64,000 nucleotides of DNA from Methylobacterium sp. E-066 (GCF_022829635.1 NZ_JAKSYO010000089.1:1-64000); one strand, 5' to 3'. Positions 16,965 through 26,494 are shown, numbered from the stretch's first letter. Numbers and translations are program-made. The notes: generated from the letters alone by a model not told the origin.

Positions 16965-17651
16965 TCACATCGGCGGCGTCAGGCCGTCCTTGCCGACGGC
17001 GACGCGGCGCGCCGTGATCGTGCCATCCGCGCCGCGCGCGGCGACCACGAACGCCTTGGCGCCGGGCGCGATCGCGCCCGCATCCGCGGTCTCGAAGGTG
17101 ACCACCGGAGCCTGAGGCGGGACCAGGACCTGGATCGACTGGCCCTTGCCGTAATCGACCGTGAGGGTGCGCTCCGCACCGCTGCCGCTCGCCTTCACGG
17201 TGCCGTTGGTCATCGCGCTCTTCACCCGGGGGGCGTCCGGCGCGGTCGACGGCCCAGCGGCCTTCACGGTGCCGTTGGTCATGGTGCTCTTCACCGCCGA
17301 GCCGCCGGTGCGATCGGGGATCACGTCCCAATCGTAATGGCCCTCGCCGGTACCGCGCATGGATTCCGGGAACAGCACGACCTCCAGGGCCACCGGCGGC
17401 TCGCCCTTAGTGGCGGTGCCGATGAAGACACCATCCTTGATCTGGTCGAGCTGGGCCGGGACCACCCAGGACACCTTGGCGTCCGGCGCCAGGGTCATCC
17501 GCTCGCTCTTGCCGTCCAGGGTCTTGAGGGTGAAGCCGCCGTCCGCGACGGCCTCGATCGTGCCGCGCAGGCGCTCGGGCGGCGCGGCGGCCTGGGCCTG
17601 GGTGCCGAGCGTCAGCAGGCTCGCCAAGGCGAGTGTCGGGAGTTTTGCCAT
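16965..17651 (-). CDS. Exported protein of unknown function with OB-fold-like (DUF5666-type) segments
   Basis: 228 residues. A signal peptide (MAKLPTLALASLLTLGTQAQA) is followed by a repeated beta-rich domain of the type RLRGTIEAVADGGFTLKTLDGK..MTLAPDAKVSWV and later TLTVDYGKGQSIQVLVPPQAPVVTF. Alphaproteobacterial homologues are often labelled metal ABC transporter permease, but there are no transmembrane segments beyond the signal, so that name is wrong. Two copies of VKS(T/A)MTNGTVKA lie exactly 23 codons apart, encoded by an almost identical direct repeat at 17191 and 17260, so a short in-frame duplication has occurred. GAGGA precedes the start. A HupE-like membrane protein gene lies upstream on the same strand. 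Confidence 0.7.
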   Translation of the reverse strand: MAKLPTLALASLLTLGTQAQAAAPPERLRGTIEAVADGGFTLKTLDGKSERMTLAPDAKVSWVVPAQLDQIKDGVFIGTATKGEPPVALEVVLFPESMRGTGEGHYDWDVIPDRTGGSAVKSTMTNGTVKAAGPSTAPDAPRVKSAMTNGTVKASGSGAERTLTVDYGKGQSIQVLVPPQAPVVTFETADAGAIAPGAKAFVVAARGADGTITARRVAVGKDGLTPPM

Positions 17652-17786
17652 TTAGGGGTCCTCTCGCCGCGGAGACATGCGCGGCGAGCGTGACCTGGGA
17701 CTCGGGGCGTCCGTGTCAGCCCCAAGTGCCTGTGACATCGCGACCGCCGGGCGGGGCGGTCACCCGGCCGGACCCGGAGCCGACGC

Positions 17787-18395
17787 TCAGGCCGGAAGCG
17801 CCAGCAGGGCCAGGCCGGCCGCCGCGACGGCGGTGCCGAGCGCCGGGGCGGCCCGCGTCGCGCCGAGCCGCGCGGCGGCGATGCCGAGGCCGATCCCGGC
17901 GCCGTGCAGAAGCGCGGTGGCGGCCAGGAAGCCGAGGCCGAAGGAGAGGCCCGAGGCAGTCTCCGGCATCTCGGCGCCGTGGGCGTAGCCGTGGAACACC
18001 GCGAACACCCCGACCAGGCTGGCGAGCAAGGCCACCGGCGCCCGCAGGCCGACGATCGCGGCGAGGCCGAACACCACGATGGAGAGCGCGATCCCGGTCT
18101 CGGTGTAGGGCAGCGCCACGCCGGCCATGCCCAGCCCCGCCCCCACGCTCATCAGCGCCAGGAACGATAGCGGCAATGCCCACAGCGCCCGGCCGCCGCG
18201 TAGCGCAGCCAGCAGGCCGACCGCGACCATCGCCAGCACGTGGTCGGCCCCCATCAGCGGGTGCAGGAAGCCGGCCTCCGCGCCGAGCGCAGCCCCGTGA
18301 CCGGGATGCGCCAAAGCCGCCTGCGGCAGCAGCGCGAACGCCGCCGGAAGGCCAGCCAGGGACGAGACGAGGGGTGCGGCGAGCAGGCGCTTCAT
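17787..18395 (-). CDS. HupE/UreJ family membrane protein
   Basis: A 202-residue protein with a signal peptide and six or so transmembrane helices. The family motifs are present: HPGHG directly after the signal, HPLMGADH in the first helix, FHGYAHGAE and LLHGAG. Members are nickel or cobalt permeases associated with hydrogenase or urease. The His/Asp cluster in HPLMGADH is the likely metal site. No urease or hydrogenase genes are in the window, so the metal and client enzyme cannot be assigned. GGA lies about 9 nt upstream of the ATG. Confidence 0.85.
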   Translation of the reverse strand: MKRLLAAPLVSSLAGLPAAFALLPQAALAHPGHGAALGAEAGFLHPLMGADHVLAMVAVGLLAALRGGRALWALPLSFLALMSVGAGLGMAGVALPYTETGIALSIVVFGLAAIVGLRAPVALLASLVGVFAVFHGYAHGAEMPETASGLSFGLGFLAATALLHGAGIGLGIAAARLGATRAAPALGTAVAAAGLALLALPA

Positions 18396-18472
18396 CGGTG
18401 ATCCTTCGCGAGTCTGCCCACGATGTAGCGCCGATCCCGCAGCTCTGCGAGGGGCGCCGCGCGGGGGGGGCC

Positions 18473-19045
18473 TCAGAGCGTCATCGCCGCGTGGACCGCG
18501 TCCGGCTCCAACGGCTCCAGGAACGCCGCCCCGATGCCGTGCTCGTAATGCCGGGCGACCCGGGCCGCCCGGCTGCCGACCCAGATGGTCTCGCCGAGCT
18601 CCAGTGCCTGGTCGACCAGCAGGGCGATGCCCGAGGCCGAGACGTTGAGGACGTGCCCCGGGAAGGTCACCCCGGATTCCAGGGTGATCACGACGGTCTT
18701 CTGGGCCGGCACGATGCGGCGATGGCCGCGGATCGGCTCCAGGGAGAAGTTCTGGGCGCGTGCCAGCGTCACGAATTGCCGGGCCAGCCCGTTGAGCGTC
18801 GCGCGGCCGCCGCGGACCCAGACGACGAAGTCCTGGCCGGACACCTCGGTGATCCGCACCTCCAGCTGCCCGATATGGCGAATGCTGCAGGTCAGATCCT
18901 CACCCGCCGCCAGCCGGGCTGAGGACCGGAGCCGGATCCCCTCCGCGGTGACGTCGGCCGTAACTGCGTAGAAATCCGGCCTGCGGATGTTCCAGCAGAG
19001 AGCAGGCAGCACGACCATGTGCCGTTGGCTCGTCATGCCGGTCAT
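18473..19045 (-). CDS. PilZ domain protein (c-di-GMP binding)
   Basis: A soluble protein of about 190 residues. The C-terminal half is a PilZ domain: RGHRR provides the RxxxR arm, and NVSASGIAL provides the [D/N]xSxxG motif about 30 residues later, so the c-di-GMP site looks intact. The N-terminal half (DFYAVTADVTAEGIRLRSSARL) resembles a second, degenerate PilZ or YcgR-like barrel without the arginine arm. The start is uncertain: ATGs at 19120, 19045 and 19036 are in frame, and none has a strong ribosome site (GACAGG precedes 19045). The effector partner is unknown. Confidence 0.75.
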   Translation of the reverse strand: MTGMTSQRHMVVLPALCWNIRRPDFYAVTADVTAEGIRLRSSARLAAGEDLTCSIRHIGQLEVRITEVSGQDFVVWVRGGRATLNGLARQFVTLARAQNFSLEPIRGHRRIVPAQKTVVITLESGVTFPGHVLNVSASGIALLVDQALELGETIWVGSRAARVARHYEHGIGAAFLEPLEPDAVHAAMTL

Positions 19046-19287
19046 CGACCTGTCATCGGTGTTCGATCCATCGACGGGCTTCTGCGATGGCGAAGCCTGC
19101 GAAGGTCTTCCGCAATTCATTAAAATCGATTCGTCTGTGGGTCGTCATCCAACGGAGACTTCAATCTACAACTCCAGGGCGCATGCAGGCCTGTAAAGGC
19201 TCAGCATCGCGAGCAACGGCGGAACTCCGGCTTCCGGTGCGCGTAACGGTCACGCCTTCGGGCGCGCCGCGCGGGAGGAGATGGGCC

Positions 19288-19809
19288 TTGGAGATCATCC
19301 ACGACGACCCGCCGATGCCGCAAGAGATCGCCGCGGGCTTCTACCCGGCCTTCGAGGACGGCTGGCGCCGCGCCGAGATCGCCGGCCGTTTCGGGATGCT
19401 GGCCTTCGTGGCGATCTGTGCGCTCGGCCTCCTCGGGCACGGGCCGTTCAGCGAGCGCACCCGCACCAACGCGGACGATTCGATCACCATCCGGTACGAG
19501 CCGGTGGTCCGGTTCGGCGCCCCGACGATCCTGCGGCTCGACACCCGCGTGCCCCCGGGCGGCGACAAGGTCGCGGTGACCATCGCCAAGAACCTCGTCG
19601 ACCTGTTCGGGCTGGAGAGCATCACGCCTCGGCCCGAGACCTGGCAGATCGCCGGCGCGAACATCCGGCTGGTCTTCCCGGTGCAACAGGGCGAGACCCG
19701 CGCGCTGATCCGCTTCACCGGGTCGCCGAGCTTCCACGGCGGCGTTGACCTCACGGCCCATCTCGACGCCGGCGAGACCCTGTCCTGGTCGCAATACGCG
19801 GTGCCGTAG
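19288..19809 (+). CDS. Hypothetical membrane-anchored protein
   Basis: I take the TTG at 19288, preceded by GGGAGGAG at 7-nt spacing, giving 173 residues; the frame is open further upstream but without a ribosome site. One transmembrane helix (FGMLAFVAICALGLLGHGPF) is followed by a C-terminal extracytoplasmic beta-rich domain (DSITIRYEPVVRFGAPTILRLDTRVPPGGDKVAVTIAKNL). I do not recognise a named family. The next gene, a DUF421 membrane protein, begins 2 nt after its stop, so the two are almost certainly co-transcribed and probably act together at the membrane. Confidence 0.7.
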   Translation: MEIIHDDPPMPQEIAAGFYPAFEDGWRRAEIAGRFGMLAFVAICALGLLGHGPFSERTRTNADDSITIRYEPVVRFGAPTILRLDTRVPPGGDKVAVTIAKNLVDLFGLESITPRPETWQIAGANIRLVFPVQQGETRALIRFTGSPSFHGGVDLTAHLDAGETLSWSQYAVP

Positions 19810-19811
19810 CC

Positions 19812-20252
19812 ATGAACACCGTCGTCAAGGCCGCGGCGGCCTATCTCATCGTCCTGTTCGTGATCCGGCTGATCGGGCGGCGCACGGCGAGCCAGCAGGC
19901 GCCGATCGACATGGTCGTGCTGTTCCTGTTCGGCGGCCTGAGCGTCAGCGCGGTGCTCGGCGACGACCATTCCTTCACCGGGGCGATGAGCGCGCTGCTC
20001 ACGGTCGGGCTGATGCACGTCGCCGTCTCGTGGCTGAAGCTGCGCGTCGTCTGGTTCGAGCGGATCGTCGACGGCACGCCGATCGTGGTCTATCGCGACG
20101 GCATCTGGGACGAGGCGCGCATGCGCCAGCTCCGCATGCAGCAGGCCGACATCCGCACCGCCGCCCGCCAGCAGGGCCTGGACGATCTCGACAAGGTCGC
20201 GGTCGGCATCGTCGAGCGCGACGGCAAGGTCTCGATCATCGAGAAGGCGTGA
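19812..20252 (+). CDS. DUF421 (YetF-like) membrane protein
   Basis: 146 residues with three N-terminal helices (YLIVLFVIRLIGRRTASQQAPIDMVVLFLFGGLSVSAVLG) and a C-terminal cytoplasmic domain containing RMRQLRMQQADIRTAARQQGLDDLDKVAVGIVERDGKVSII. This is the DUF421/YetF pattern. The family is found with sporulation or membrane-potential related functions but has no settled biochemical role. It is the second gene of a tightly spaced two-gene unit. Confidence 0.85.
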   Translation: MNTVVKAAAAYLIVLFVIRLIGRRTASQQAPIDMVVLFLFGGLSVSAVLGDDHSFTGAMSALLTVGLMHVAVSWLKLRVVWFERIVDGTPIVVYRDGIWDEARMRQLRMQQADIRTAARQQGLDDLDKVAVGIVERDGKVSIIEKA

Positions 20253-20431
20253 CCCGAGCCGCCGAGCTTGCATCGGCGCCCTCGGGGGCGCTGCGGATCA
20301 TTTGAATATAGGATACGGTTTCGAGCCGGCGCCGACAGGGTCGAGCCGGCGGTTCGACATGAGCGGCGGCGGCCTCTCCGCTCCAACGGGGCGGAAGGCC
20401 GGCGGCTCGATCGCACAGGACAGGATTTCCC

Positions 20432-22033
20432 GTGAGAGACTTTTCCGCACCCGGACGCTCCCCGGTCTATGCCGCGAACGCCGCCGTGGCGACCTCGCAC
20501 CCGCTCGCGACCCTGACGGCCGTCGAGGTGCTGCGCGCGGGCGGCAACGCCGTCGATGCCGGCATCGCCGCGGTGGCGGTGCAATGCGTGGTCGACCCGC
20601 TGATGACCGGCATCGGCGGCGATTGTTTCGCCCTCTATGCGTCGGCCGGCGCGTCCAAGCCGATCGCGCTGGACGGCTCGGGCCGGGCGCCCGCGGCCGC
20701 GACCCCCGACTGGTACGCCGAGCACGGCGTCGCGATCACGCCGACCTCGCCGCACGCGGTCACGGTGCCGGGGGCGGTCGGAGCCTGGGACCTGCTGGTG
20801 CGCCAGCACGGCACCCGTCCCTTGAGCGAGCTGCTCCAGCCGGCGATCGGCTATGCGGAGGACGGGTTCGTGATCCAGCAGCGCGTCGGCTGGGACTGGC
20901 TGCGCTGCGCCCCCCGGGTCGCGGGCGATCCCCACGCCGCCGCGACGTACCTCCCTGGTAGCGCGGCCCCGGCGATCGGCAGCGTCTTCCGCCTGCCGAA
21001 GCTCGCGGCAACGCTCCGGCGCATCGCCGAGGAGGGCCCGCGCGGCTTCTATGAAGGACCGGTGGCCGACGACATGGTCCGCCGCCTTACCGAACTCGGC
21101 GGTCTGCACACCGCGGACGATTTCGCCGCCGCCCGACCGGACGTGGTCACGCCGGTCTCGACCCGCTACCGCGGCTACGACGTCTACGAATGCCCACCCG
21201 CCGGCCAGGGTCTCGCCGCGCTGATGATGCTGAACGTGCTCTCCCATTATGACGTGGGCGCGCTGTCGGATCTCGACCGGCTCCACCTGTTCGCCGAGAC
21301 CTGCAAGCAGGCCTATCACCACCGCGACGTGCTGTTCGGCGACGCCGACCTCGCCCGGGTGCCGGTGGAGCACCTGCTGTCGGATGCCTGGAAGGCCGCC
21401 GCCCATGGGGCGATCGACATGGGTCGGGCGCGGCCGCCCGAGATCTATCCCGAGATCGCCCGGGAGGTCGCGGAGGAGCGGGCCCACAAGGACACGGTCT
21501 ATCTCTGCGTGGTCGACCGGGACGGCAACGCGCTGTCGCTGATCAACTCGGTGTTCCAGGGCTTCGGCTCAGGGATCCTGGCGCCGGAGAGCGGCGTGCT
21601 GCTGCACAATCGCGGCCTGTCCTTCCGAACGGAGGCCGGACACCCGAACAGTATCGGGCCGGGCAAGCGGCCGATGCACACGATCATCCCGGGCATGCTG
21701 ATGAAGGACGGCCGGGCGGTCGCGCCGTTCGGCGTGATGGGCGGCCATTACCAGGCCATGGGCCATGTCGAGTTGCTATCGGGCATCCTCGACCGGGGCC
21801 TCGACGTCCAGGCGGCGCTCGATGCCCCCCGCAGCTTCGCCTATGGCGGCAGCCTGGAGCTGGAGGGCGGCATCCCCGACGCCGCGATGGCGGGCCTGAT
21901 CGAACGCGGCCACCCGGCGATCCGGGCGCCGCTGCCGCTCGGCGGCGGTCAGATCATCTGGATCGATCGGAAGGCCGGCACGCTGGTGGCCGGCTCGGAC
22001 CCGCGCAAGGACGGGGCGGCTCTGGGGTATTGA
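20432..22033 (+). CDS. Gamma-glutamyltransferase family protein
   Basis: A 533-residue N-terminal nucleophile hydrolase. Such enzymes self-cleave just before a conserved Thr, which then acts as nucleophile; here that residue is Thr355 in HKDTVYLCVVD. The N-terminal RAGGNAVDAGIAA and DPLMTGIGGDCFAL motifs and the C-terminal GGGQII.. and GPGKRPMHTIIPGM motifs fit the family. A signal peptide is not obvious, so it may be cytoplasmic and act on glutathione conjugates or as a cephalosporin-acylase-like amidase. The start is GTG at 20432, with AGGA about 10 nt upstream. It is a single transcription unit. Confidence 0.87.
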   Translation: MRDFSAPGRSPVYAANAAVATSHPLATLTAVEVLRAGGNAVDAGIAAVAVQCVVDPLMTGIGGDCFALYASAGASKPIALDGSGRAPAAATPDWYAEHGVAITPTSPHAVTVPGAVGAWDLLVRQHGTRPLSELLQPAIGYAEDGFVIQQRVGWDWLRCAPRVAGDPHAAATYLPGSAAPAIGSVFRLPKLAATLRRIAEEGPRGFYEGPVADDMVRRLTELGGLHTADDFAAARPDVVTPVSTRYRGYDVYECPPAGQGLAALMMLNVLSHYDVGALSDLDRLHLFAETCKQAYHHRDVLFGDADLARVPVEHLLSDAWKAAAHGAIDMGRARPPEIYPEIAREVAEERAHKDTVYLCVVDRDGNALSLINSVFQGFGSGILAPESGVLLHNRGLSFRTEAGHPNSIGPGKRPMHTIIPGMLMKDGRAVAPFGVMGGHYQAMGHVELLSGILDRGLDVQAALDAPRSFAYGGSLELEGGIPDAAMAGLIERGHPAIRAPLPLGGGQIIWIDRKAGTLVAGSDPRKDGAALGY

Positions 22034-22088
22034 GGGGCAAGCCCCCTTCACGGCTACCGGACCAAAGGTGTCCGGACGCGGCGCGGGT

Positions 22089-22122
22089 GCCCTATCCCGT
22101 GCGAGAGGGGACAGGGTCAGGG
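22089..22122. repeat. Decayed copy of repeat family D
   Basis: The stretch CCCTATCCCGTGCGAGAGGG followed by a CAGGGTCAGGGG-like tail resembles one arm of the palindromic repeat at 48872-48970, and the following GCGACCTCTCCGG also matches (inverted) the middle of that copy. Confidence 0.5.
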
Positions 22123-22232
22123 GTGCGACCTCTCCGGAAAGACCGGGGATCCCTCAACTCAACCCTCTCTCCGCAAGCCTACGATGTTCACACATCGCTT
22201 CTGAATGAGCTGACGGCCGGACACACGCACGT

Positions 22233-22413
22233 CTCCCTCCCCCCCTCTGCGGGGGAGGGTGGGCCTCGCGTCAGCGAGGGTCGGGAGAGGGGAGCGACGG
22301 TGCAGAATAGGGCGCTCGCACTCACGCTTGCTCTGCTTCATCCGGAAGCCGGGTTCCCCTCTCCCGACCCCTGCTGACGCAGGGGCCACCCTCCCCCGCA
22401 GAGGGGGGAGGGA
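22233..22413. repeat. Palindromic intergenic repeat, family C
   Basis: The left arm is CTCCCTCCCCCCCTCTGCGG plus the GGGCCTCGCGTCAGCGAGGG hairpin; the right arm is its reverse complement about 150 nt later. Copies are at 28563-28740 and 59321-59495. This one fills much of the gap between convergent genes (22034-22606); the rest of the gap holds nothing recognisable. Confidence 0.85.
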
Positions 22414-22606
22414 AGGCGCGGGGTGGTTTTGGAGCGCCATACCCGTCGATCGGACGGTGATCCCGAACGCGATGTGTGAATCTGGTAGCCCCGCAAGCGG
22501 GGCGAGGGGATGATCGCCCGCGCGCCTCAGCGAACGCGCAGGCTTTTGCACAGCGGGTCGGAACCCGCTCCGTCAATCCGCAAGCTGCGCGGCCGGCGTG
22601 GTCCCC

Positions 22607-24454
22607 TCAGGCCCGCATCCGCACATAGGTCCCCGGCGCCGGGCCGAGGGACGGAAGCGCGTCGCCGCCGGGCTTGCGGGCCGGCACCCGCTCGGGGGCC
22701 TGCGCCTCGATCCACTGGAACCAGTAGGGCCACCACGAGCCCTTGGTCTCGGCTGCGGCGGCGATCCAGTCCTTCAGCTCGCCCTTGACCGGGCCGCCGG
22801 TCCAGTAGCCGTATTTCGGCTTGTAGGGCGGGTTGACCACCCCGGCGATGTGGCCGGAGCCGGCCAGCACGTAATCGACCTTGCCGCCGAAGATCTTCGA
22901 GCCCTCGAACACCGAGATCGCCGGGGCGATGTGGTCCTCCCGGGTGGCGAGGTTGAAGATCGGCACCTGCACCTTCGTCAGGTCGAGCCGGACGTTGCCG
23001 AGGACCATCTTGCCCTGGGCCAGGCTGTTCTCGAGATAACAATTGCGCAGGTAGAACGAGTGGTTCGCCGCCGGCATCCGGGTGGCGTCGGAATTCCAGT
23101 ACAGAAGGTCGAACGCCGCGGGCGGCTTGCCCTTGATGTAGTTGTTGACGACGTAGGACCAGATCATGTCGTTCGGCCGCAGCATGTTGAAGGCGTTGGC
23201 CATGCGGCTGCCCTCCAGATAGCCGCGCTCGGCCATCCGCGCCTCGACCTCCCGGATCTGTTCCTCGCCGGCGAAGACCTTGAGGTCGCCCGCATGGGTG
23301 AAGTCGACCTGGGTGGTCAGCAGGGTCGCGCTCTTGATCCGGCGGTTGCCCGTGGCGGCCTGCATGGCGAGCGTGACGGAGAGCAAGGTCCCGCCGACGC
23401 AATAGCCGGCCGCATGCACCTCGGTCTCGCCGGTGGCGACGCCGATCGCGTCGATCGCTGCCTCGATGCCCTCGCGCATGTAGGACTCGAAGTCCTTGTC
23501 GGCGTGGCGCGCGTCCGGGTTCACCCAGGAGATGCAGAACACCGTCAGCCCCTGATCGACCATCCACTTCAGGAAGCTCTTCTGGGGATTGAGATCGAGG
23601 ATGTAGAACTTGTTGATCCAGGGCGGCACCATCAGGAACGGGCGCTTGAGCACGGTCTCGGTGGCGGGCGCGTACTGGATCAGCTCGATCAGGTCGTTGC
23701 GGAACACCACCTCGCCGGGGGTCACGGCGATGTTGCGCCCGACCTCGAACCCGCTCGTATCGGTCTGGCGGACCCGCAGCTGGCCGCCACCGGCCTCCAG
23801 ATCCTCCTCGTACATCTTGAGGCCGCGCACGAGGTTGGCGCCGCTCTCCTTCAAGGTGTGGCGGATCAATTCCGGGTTGGTCGGCAGGAAGTTCGACGGC
23901 GACAGCATGCTGGTGAGCTGGCGCAGGTAGAACTGCGCCTTGTGGCGGGTGTGCTCGTCGATGCCCTGGGCCTCGTCGACCAGTCCCTCGGCCCAGCGGG
24001 TCGCGATCAGGTAGCCCTGCTTGAGGAAGTCGAAATACGGGTTGGTCGACCATTCGGCATCGCTGAAGCGCGCGTCCCGGGGTTCCGGGACCGCGACCGG
24101 ATCGGCCTGCTGGCCCTGGAGGCGCAGGTAGGTCGAGCCCCAGAGCGTCAGGAACGCCTGAGACAGCCTGGCCTGGGCCTCGGCGCTCCGGTTCGGATCC
24201 GACATCCACGCCTCGGCGACCTGGCCCAGCGTCTTGACCGCCTCGTTGATCTCTCCGGAGGTGCCGCCGGCTTGGGCTTCGGGCGTGAGCATGCGGGCGG
24301 CGCTGCGCCCCAGCGCCTCCACGAACTGCCCGGCATTGCGCGACAGGGCCTCGATATCCGGCATCGGCGGTGTGATGCCGTCCGGCATCGCGCCGTTGGC
24401 CAGGGAAGTCCGAGCGGCTGCCGGGTCCGGCGCCTGCGTTCGCTGGCTCGTCAC
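22607..24454 (-). CDS. phaC: Class I poly(3-hydroxyalkanoate) synthase
   Basis: This enzyme polymerises (R)-3-hydroxyacyl-CoA, mainly 3-hydroxybutyryl-CoA, on the granule surface. At 615 residues it has class I length. The lipase-like box is GYCVGG with the nucleophile Cys352; the catalytic Asp is in TREDHIAP and the His in GSGHIAGVVNPP near residues 506 and 531. The N-terminal PhaC_N region ends with FLMVPPWINKFYILDLNPQKS. The start is GTG with GGGAGG upstream at 6-nt spacing. PHB precursor genes phaA and phaB and the regulator phaR are at the far right of the window, so the pathway is split over two loci. Confidence 0.95.
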   Translation of the reverse strand: MTSQRTQAPDPAAARTSLANGAMPDGITPPMPDIEALSRNAGQFVEALGRSAARMLTPEAQAGGTSGEINEAVKTLGQVAEAWMSDPNRSAEAQARLSQAFLTLWGSTYLRLQGQQADPVAVPEPRDARFSDAEWSTNPYFDFLKQGYLIATRWAEGLVDEAQGIDEHTRHKAQFYLRQLTSMLSPSNFLPTNPELIRHTLKESGANLVRGLKMYEEDLEAGGGQLRVRQTDTSGFEVGRNIAVTPGEVVFRNDLIELIQYAPATETVLKRPFLMVPPWINKFYILDLNPQKSFLKWMVDQGLTVFCISWVNPDARHADKDFESYMREGIEAAIDAIGVATGETEVHAAGYCVGGTLLSVTLAMQAATGNRRIKSATLLTTQVDFTHAGDLKVFAGEEQIREVEARMAERGYLEGSRMANAFNMLRPNDMIWSYVVNNYIKGKPPAAFDLLYWNSDATRMPAANHSFYLRNCYLENSLAQGKMVLGNVRLDLTKVQVPIFNLATREDHIAPAISVFEGSKIFGGKVDYVLAGSGHIAGVVNPPYKPKYGYWTGGPVKGELKDWIAAAAETKGSWWPYWFQWIEAQAPERVPARKPGGDALPSLGPAPGTYVRMRA

Positions 24455-24607
24455 GCGTGCCTCCCTGTGTATGGTTCGGCTCGACTGATCATGAGCCTCG
24501 TTTCCGACAAATTAGGGAGTGAGCGAGAGGTTGCACCAGCCCGGATGCACAGGTCGTCGAAACATCCGGGCGTTCTTCTCATACCTTTGTGCCCATCCTG
24601 TGTGCCC

Positions 24608-25018
24608 ATGCGTCGTCCGTTTTTGAACCCGGCTTCGTCCGCCGCCCGGCCTTCCGCACGGCTAAAACCGGCGCGGGGCTTCGCGCTGGCTGTCCTGGCT
24701 CTGTCGGCTGGTCTGCTCGCCGCCTGCTCGGGGGATGCGGTGCGCACGCTCGCCACCGATGCCGGCTACGGCCCCCGGGTCGTCGCCGCGCCGGATTTCG
24801 TGACCGAGTCGCGCGGCAAGGAGGCGCCGGCCTTCATGCCGGTGGGCGTCGACGCGCCCAAGCGCCCGGTCCGGGCCAAGTCGTCCGAGGGCCAGAAGGC
24901 CCTGGAGGCGGAACTCGAAGGCGCCCGCGGCCGCAACGAGTCCCGCGGGCGCGCCGCCGAGAGCGCCGGGCGGGGGGCCGCCGCCACGATCAAGCCGGCA
25001 CCCGCGGCGGCGCAATAG
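24608..25018 (+). CDS. Small lipoprotein of unknown function
   Basis: A 136-residue protein with a lipobox LAAC (Cys40) after a hydrophobic stretch (FALAVLALSAGLL). The mature part contains GYGPRVVAAPDFVTESRG and then a basic, Ala/Arg/Glu-rich low-complexity tail with RGRNESRGRAAES, which would be disordered. A GTG two codons upstream is an alternative start. It is divergent from phaC. No family is recognised. Confidence 0.65.
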   Translation: MRRPFLNPASSAARPSARLKPARGFALAVLALSAGLLAACSGDAVRTLATDAGYGPRVVAAPDFVTESRGKEAPAFMPVGVDAPKRPVRAKSSEGQKALEAELEGARGRNESRGRAAESAGRGAAATIKPAPAAAQ

Positions 25019-25097
25019 CGCGCCCGATCCGGCCCGGATTTTTGAGGGTCGGCGGCGGCGCGCAACTCTGATAGAGCGATTCGTTCGCGCGCCCGCC

Positions 25098-26360
25098 ATG
25101 AACGAGAGACGCCGGATTCGGGACGCGCCGATGGACACGCCGATGACCGATTTCCACCGCATCAAGCGCCTGCCGCCCTACGTGTTCGAGCAGGTCAACC
25201 GGATCAAGGCAACCGCCCGAGCCCAGGGCGCCGACATCATCGATCTCGGCATGGGCAACCCCGACCTCGACGCCCCCAAGCACGTCATCGCCAAGCTGTG
25301 CGAGACGGCCGGGCGTCCGCGGACCGACCGCTACTCCGCCTCGAAGGGCATCGCCGGGCTGCGCAAGGCCCAGGCCGGCTACTACCAGCGCCGCTTCGGC
25401 GTGAGCCTCAACCCCGACACCCAGGTGGTGGCGACGTTGGGCTCGAAGGAAGGCTTCGCCAACATGGCCCAGGCGATCACCGCACCGGGCGACGTGGTGC
25501 TGGTGCCGAACCCGAGCTACCCGATCCACGCCTTCGGCTTCCTGATGGCCGGCGGCGTGATCCGCTCCGTGCCGGCCGAGCCGACCCCGGCGATGTTCCC
25601 GGCCCTCGAGCGGGCCATGCGCCACTCGATCCCGAAGCCGGTCGCCCTGGTGGTCTGCTACCCGTCGAACCCGACCGCCTACGTCGCCGATCTCGATTTC
25701 TACCGGGACCTCGTCGCCTTCGCGAAGCAGCACGAGCTGATCCTGCTCTCGGACCTCGCCTACGCGGAGGTCTATTTCGACGGCAACCCGCCGCCCTCGG
25801 TCCTGCAGGTCCCGGGCGCGATCGACTGCACGGTGGAGTTCACCTCCCTGTCGAAGACCTATTCCATGGCCGGCTGGCGCATGGGCTTCGCGGTCGGCAA
25901 CGAGCGCCTGCTGGCGGCGCTCTCCCGGGTGAAGTCGTATCTCGATTACGGCGCCTTCACGCCGATCCAGGTCGCCGCGACCGCGGCGCTGAACGGCCCG
26001 GACGACTGCATCGACGAGATGCGGGCGACCTACCGCAAGCGCCGCGACGCGCTGGTGGAGTCCTTCGGCAAGGCCGGCTGGACGATCCCGTCGCCCGCGG
26101 CCTCGATGTTCGCCTGGGTGCCGATCCCGGAGCGCTACCAGGAGATGGGCAGCCTCGAATTCTCGAAGCTGCTGCTCGAAAAATCCGACGTGGCCGTGGC
26201 GCCGGGCATCGGCTTCGGCGAGTTCGGCGACGCGTATGTCCGCATCGCGCTCGTCGAGAACGAGCAGCGGATCCGGCAGGCCGCGCGCAACATCCGCCGG
26301 TTCTTCGACGGCGGCGACAAGACCCTGCACAACGTCGTGCCGCTGGCCCGGGCCGTCTGA
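25098..26360 (+). CDS. Pyridoxal-phosphate aminotransferase (AlaC / LL-diaminopimelate-type)
   Basis: A fold-type I class I/II aminotransferase of about 405-420 residues. The PLP lysine is in SLSKTYSMAGWRMGF near residue 253, with substrate-carboxylate Arg in YVRIALVENEQRIRQA. The sequence IDLGMGNPDLDAPKHVIAKL and YPSNPTAYVADLDFY are typical of the group that includes glutamate-pyruvate transaminase AlaC. It probably interconverts alanine/pyruvate and glutamate/2-oxoglutarate. ATGs at 25098, 25131 and 25143 are in frame; MTDFHRIKRLPPYVF at 25143 is where homologues usually begin. It is monocistronic as far as I can see. Confidence 0.85.
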   Translation: MNERRRIRDAPMDTPMTDFHRIKRLPPYVFEQVNRIKATARAQGADIIDLGMGNPDLDAPKHVIAKLCETAGRPRTDRYSASKGIAGLRKAQAGYYQRRFGVSLNPDTQVVATLGSKEGFANMAQAITAPGDVVLVPNPSYPIHAFGFLMAGGVIRSVPAEPTPAMFPALERAMRHSIPKPVALVVCYPSNPTAYVADLDFYRDLVAFAKQHELILLSDLAYAEVYFDGNPPPSVLQVPGAIDCTVEFTSLSKTYSMAGWRMGFAVGNERLLAALSRVKSYLDYGAFTPIQVAATAALNGPDDCIDEMRATYRKRRDALVESFGKAGWTIPSPAASMFAWVPIPERYQEMGSLEFSKLLLEKSDVAVAPGIGFGEFGDAYVRIALVENEQRIRQAARNIRRFFDGGDKTLHNVVPLARAV

Positions 26361-26494
26361 GGCCGGGCCGAAAAGTTGTTGCCGGCGGGCGACAGGCGCC
26401 GTCAAAGGCGTCGTCGTCCCCCGCCGGCGCTTGTCAGAGCGGATCGCGATGCGCAGGGTCGGGCACGGGGGTCCTCCCGCGTCCCGAGTGTTGC

